From positions 1 to 35,533 of the forward strand of contig SKQI01000248.1 in the NCBI GenBank assembly GCA_007119095.1: DNA of 35,533 bases, read 5' to 3'. Shown here one piece after another: positions 33,776 to 35,533 of the stretch. The notes under the pieces were generated by a model. The model was not told the origin of the DNA and did no database searches. It worked only from the letters and a program-made list of their open reading frames with translations. This DNA comes from Wenzhouxiangella sp. Lineage in GTDB: Bacteria > Pseudomonadota > Gammaproteobacteria > Xanthomonadales > Wenzhouxiangellaceae. A program made the position numbers and the translations under genes. How positions within the stretch are numbered: the stretch's first letter is position 1; the number at the start of each line of letters is the position of its first letter.

Positions 33776-33831
33776 CGGCCTGTACCGTAACGGTCACGAA
33801 CCCTGAAATCTATCACTTTTCGGCTGCCGAT

Positions 33832-34992
33832 TCATCGTTGAATCCAGCTTGCGGGGTTGATTGGCTGACCATCCCGACGCAGTTCAAAATACAGCCCGGT
33901 CTGTCCGGCGCCGCCGGAATCTCCCACCGTGGCAATGACTTCCGATGGGCGAACCCAGTCGCCAACATCGCGCAGCAGGGCCTCGTTGTGCGCATACAGC
34001 GACATGAAGCCATCACCGTGCTCAAGGATCAAAATCAGCCCGTACCCGCGTAGCCAATCGGCATAAGCGACTCGGCCGTATGCCACCGCCAACACCTCGG
34101 TGCCGGCCGGTGCGTCGAACAGCCATCCATTCCAGACCAGGTCGCCGCTGCGACGCTCTCCAAAGCTCCGCTGTACGCGGCCCCTGGCTAGCGGCGCCGG
34201 CAATTGTCCGCGCAGCTCAGCGATCGGGACCACTTCGGCCTCCGGTGGAATGTCGGCCAGGGCCTGGGCCAGCTCATCAATCAGCTCGGCTAAGTCGGCG
34301 GCTGCCGTTTCCAGCGCAGTCAGCTCTTCCTGGCGCGTTCGAATGCGCTGTTCCAGTTGCGACAGTGCCTGCTGGCGCTCGTCTCGGGCGCGCTCGCTGC
34401 GCTCGATATCCCGAGTCTGCTGCTCGGCCAGTGACTGCAGTTCGGCCTCGCGCTCAACCACGGCCTGGCGATTGGCTTCCAGGGCATCCATGGAAAAAGC
34501 CAGTTGCTCGATGGCCCGCAGCCGCGACCGGGTCAGATAGCCATGGTAGGCAAGGCTGCGGTTGATCGGTCGGGGGTCATCCTGTCCCAGGATCAGGCGC
34601 AGCCGCGATGGGTTCCCCTGCCGATAGGCAATGGCAAGCTGCCCTCCCAGCAAGCTGCTGTTGTCATCGATCTGCTCCTGCAACCGGGATTGTTCAGTGC
34701 CCAAACGGGCGAGCTCTGTGCGCTGGCTGTCGATCAAGGCCAGAGTCTGGCGGCGGGCGCGCTCTGCCGCCGAGACCTCACGCTCGCTGTCAGCCAGCTG
34801 GTCAAGCACGGCATCGCGCTCGCCCAGCGCCGCGCCCAGCCGCTGGCGGATCGCCTCGATCTGCCCCCGCATTTCGTCGAGTTGCGCTTCCAGCGCTTCG
34901 CGATCGGTCGTCTCGGCGCGGCACGCCGACGCCGGCAGAATCGTCGACAGCGCGGTGACGATCAGAGCCAGGGCAAGCGCAGAATGACGCAC
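33832..34992 (-). CDS. envC: Murein hydrolase activator EnvC
   Basis: Periplasmic activator of septal amidases. The 386-aa product has a signal peptide (residues 1-26), a long coiled coil (about 28-250, rich in Glu, Arg, Gln and Ala) and a C-terminal LytM/M23 domain (about 275-384). The domain is degenerate: the first metal motif reads NGWLFD instead of HxxxD, and the last HxH reads YFELR. An activator rather than an active endopeptidase is therefore predicted, as for E. coli EnvC. GTG start at 34992, 10 nt after the gpmI stop; followed by ctpA after a 56-nt gap. Confidence 0.92.
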   Translation of the reverse strand: MRHSALALALIVTALSTILPASACRAETTDREALEAQLDEMRGQIEAIRQRLGAALGERDAVLDQLADSEREVSAAERARRQTLALIDSQRTELARLGTEQSRLQEQIDDNSSLLGGQLAIAYRQGNPSRLRLILGQDDPRPINRSLAYHGYLTRSRLRAIEQLAFSMDALEANRQAVVEREAELQSLAEQQTRDIERSERARDERQQALSQLEQRIRTRQEELTALETAAADLAELIDELAQALADIPPEAEVVPIAELRGQLPAPLARGRVQRSFGERRSGDLVWNGWLFDAPAGTEVLAVAYGRVAYADWLRGYGLILILEHGDGFMSLYAHNEALLRDVGDWVRPSEVIATVGDSGGAGQTGLYFELRRDGQPINPASWIQR

Positions 34993-35002
34993 CGCCAGAC
35001 GA

Positions 35003-35533
35003 TTAGCGCAGCAAGGACTGTCCGCTCATCGCTTCCGGCGCTTCCAGGCCCAGCAAATCGAGCATGGTGGGGGCCAGGTCACGCAGGCTGCCCTGTTCGG
35101 CCAGCGCTGTCTGTCGGGGGCCGACGTATACCAACGGCACCAGGTTGGTGGTATGCGCGGTATGGGCCTGGCCGTTGCTCGGGTCGGTCATCTGCTCGAC
35201 GTTGCCGTGGTCGGCCGTAATCAGCAATTCCCCACCGGCCTCGTGAGTCGCCGCGACCACGGCGCCAAGCAGTTCATCCACCGCCTCAACGGCGGCCACG
35301 GCAGCGTCGAACTTGCCCGAGTGACCGACCATGTCAGGGTTGGCGACATTGGCCACGATCACATCGTACTGTTCGCCCTTGATCGCTTCGACCAGGCGAC
35401 GCGTCAGTTCCGGCGCACTCATCTCCGGCTGAAGATCATAGGTGGCCACCTTCGGCGAGGGAATCAGTTCACGATCTTCGCCATCGAATACGGTCTCTTC
35501 ACCACCGTTGAAGAAGTAGGTCACGTGCGCATA
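35003..35533 (-). CDS. gpmI: 2,3-bisphosphoglycerate-independent phosphoglycerate mutase, C-terminal part
   Basis: Glycolytic enzyme interconverting 3- and 2-phosphoglycerate with Mn ions. Only the last 176 codons are in the window; the frame is open to the edge ([11 protein letters not shown]). Seen: [26 protein letters not shown] (metal ligands) and the C-terminal [18 protein letters not shown]. The N-terminal catalytic serine lies outside, so completeness cannot be judged. First visible gene of the gpmI-envC-ctpA-yibQ set, an arrangement also found in E. coli and relatives. Confidence 0.95.
   Translation of the reverse strand, partial: YAHVTYFFNGGEETVFDGEDRELIPSPKVATYDLQPEMSAPELTRRLVEAIKGEQYDVIVANVANPDMVGHSGKFDAAVAAVEAVDELLGAVVAATHEAGGELLITADHGNVEQMTDPSNGQAHTAHTTNLVPLVYVGPRQTALAEQGSLRDLAPTMLDLLGLEAPEAMSGQSLLR

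Overview
The window reads as a core-chromosome segment of a GC-rich gammaproteobacterium. Supporting evidence: the fabF-pab-mltG-tmk-holB-pilZ order, the gpmI-envC-ctpA-yibQ order, a DUF2244/coxB/coxA/ctaG/coxC cluster, DUF1820, and GspA/GspB. Product features such as a PIAGT-type PabB suggest the Xanthomonadales/Chromatiales (Wenzhouxiangella-like) side of the class. That placement is inference; no rRNA is present to settle it. Genes are dense, often overlapping by 4 nt (ATGA or GTGA). I see no phage, IS, CRISPR or tRNA.

Layout. (1) 1-6225 (+): 3' part of fabF, a hairpin plus T-tract, then a tightly coupled run of pabB, pabC, mltG, tmk, holB and pilZ (folate, cell wall, nucleotide, replication and pilus genes). 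(2) 6236-7387 (-): a class V PLP aminotransferase. (3) 7388-7883: the only long gene-free stretch, occupied by a strongly folded inverted-repeat element of about 300 bp followed by a second long stem and a T-run. (4) 7884-8987 (+): dinB. (5) 9053-10741 (-): fadD, divergent from (6) 10895-16304 (+): a GCS2-CBS fusion protein, a small lipoprotein and an Lhr-type helicase, all overlapping. (7) 16351-21421 (-): DUF2244, coxB with a fused cytochrome c domain, coxA, an unlisted 48-aa membrane protein, ctaG and coxC, i.e. a caa3-type terminal oxidase operon. Its terminator lies inside the 3' end of lhr. (8) 21650-24808 (+): putA. (9) 24843-28466 (+): gspA, gspB, a rhomboid protease and a DUF1820 protein. 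(10) 28498-31789 (+): an uncharacterised secreted protein, an AbgT transporter and a sulfotransferase. (11) 31771-35533 (-): yibQ, ctpA, envC and partial gpmI (envelope maintenance genes behind a glycolytic gene).

Points most worth following: the 7472-7774 structured repeat and the transcript-like stem/T-run after it; the small cox-operon ORF missing from the ORF track; the GCS2-CBS fusion cotranscribed with Lhr; the PIAGT motif of PabB; and coding ends of lhr and dinB that double as RNA hairpins. I found no clear defence island or obviously new multi-gene system. Several ORF-track starts are probably too long (GCS2-CBS, lhr, putA, gspB, coxC); revised starts are given below.
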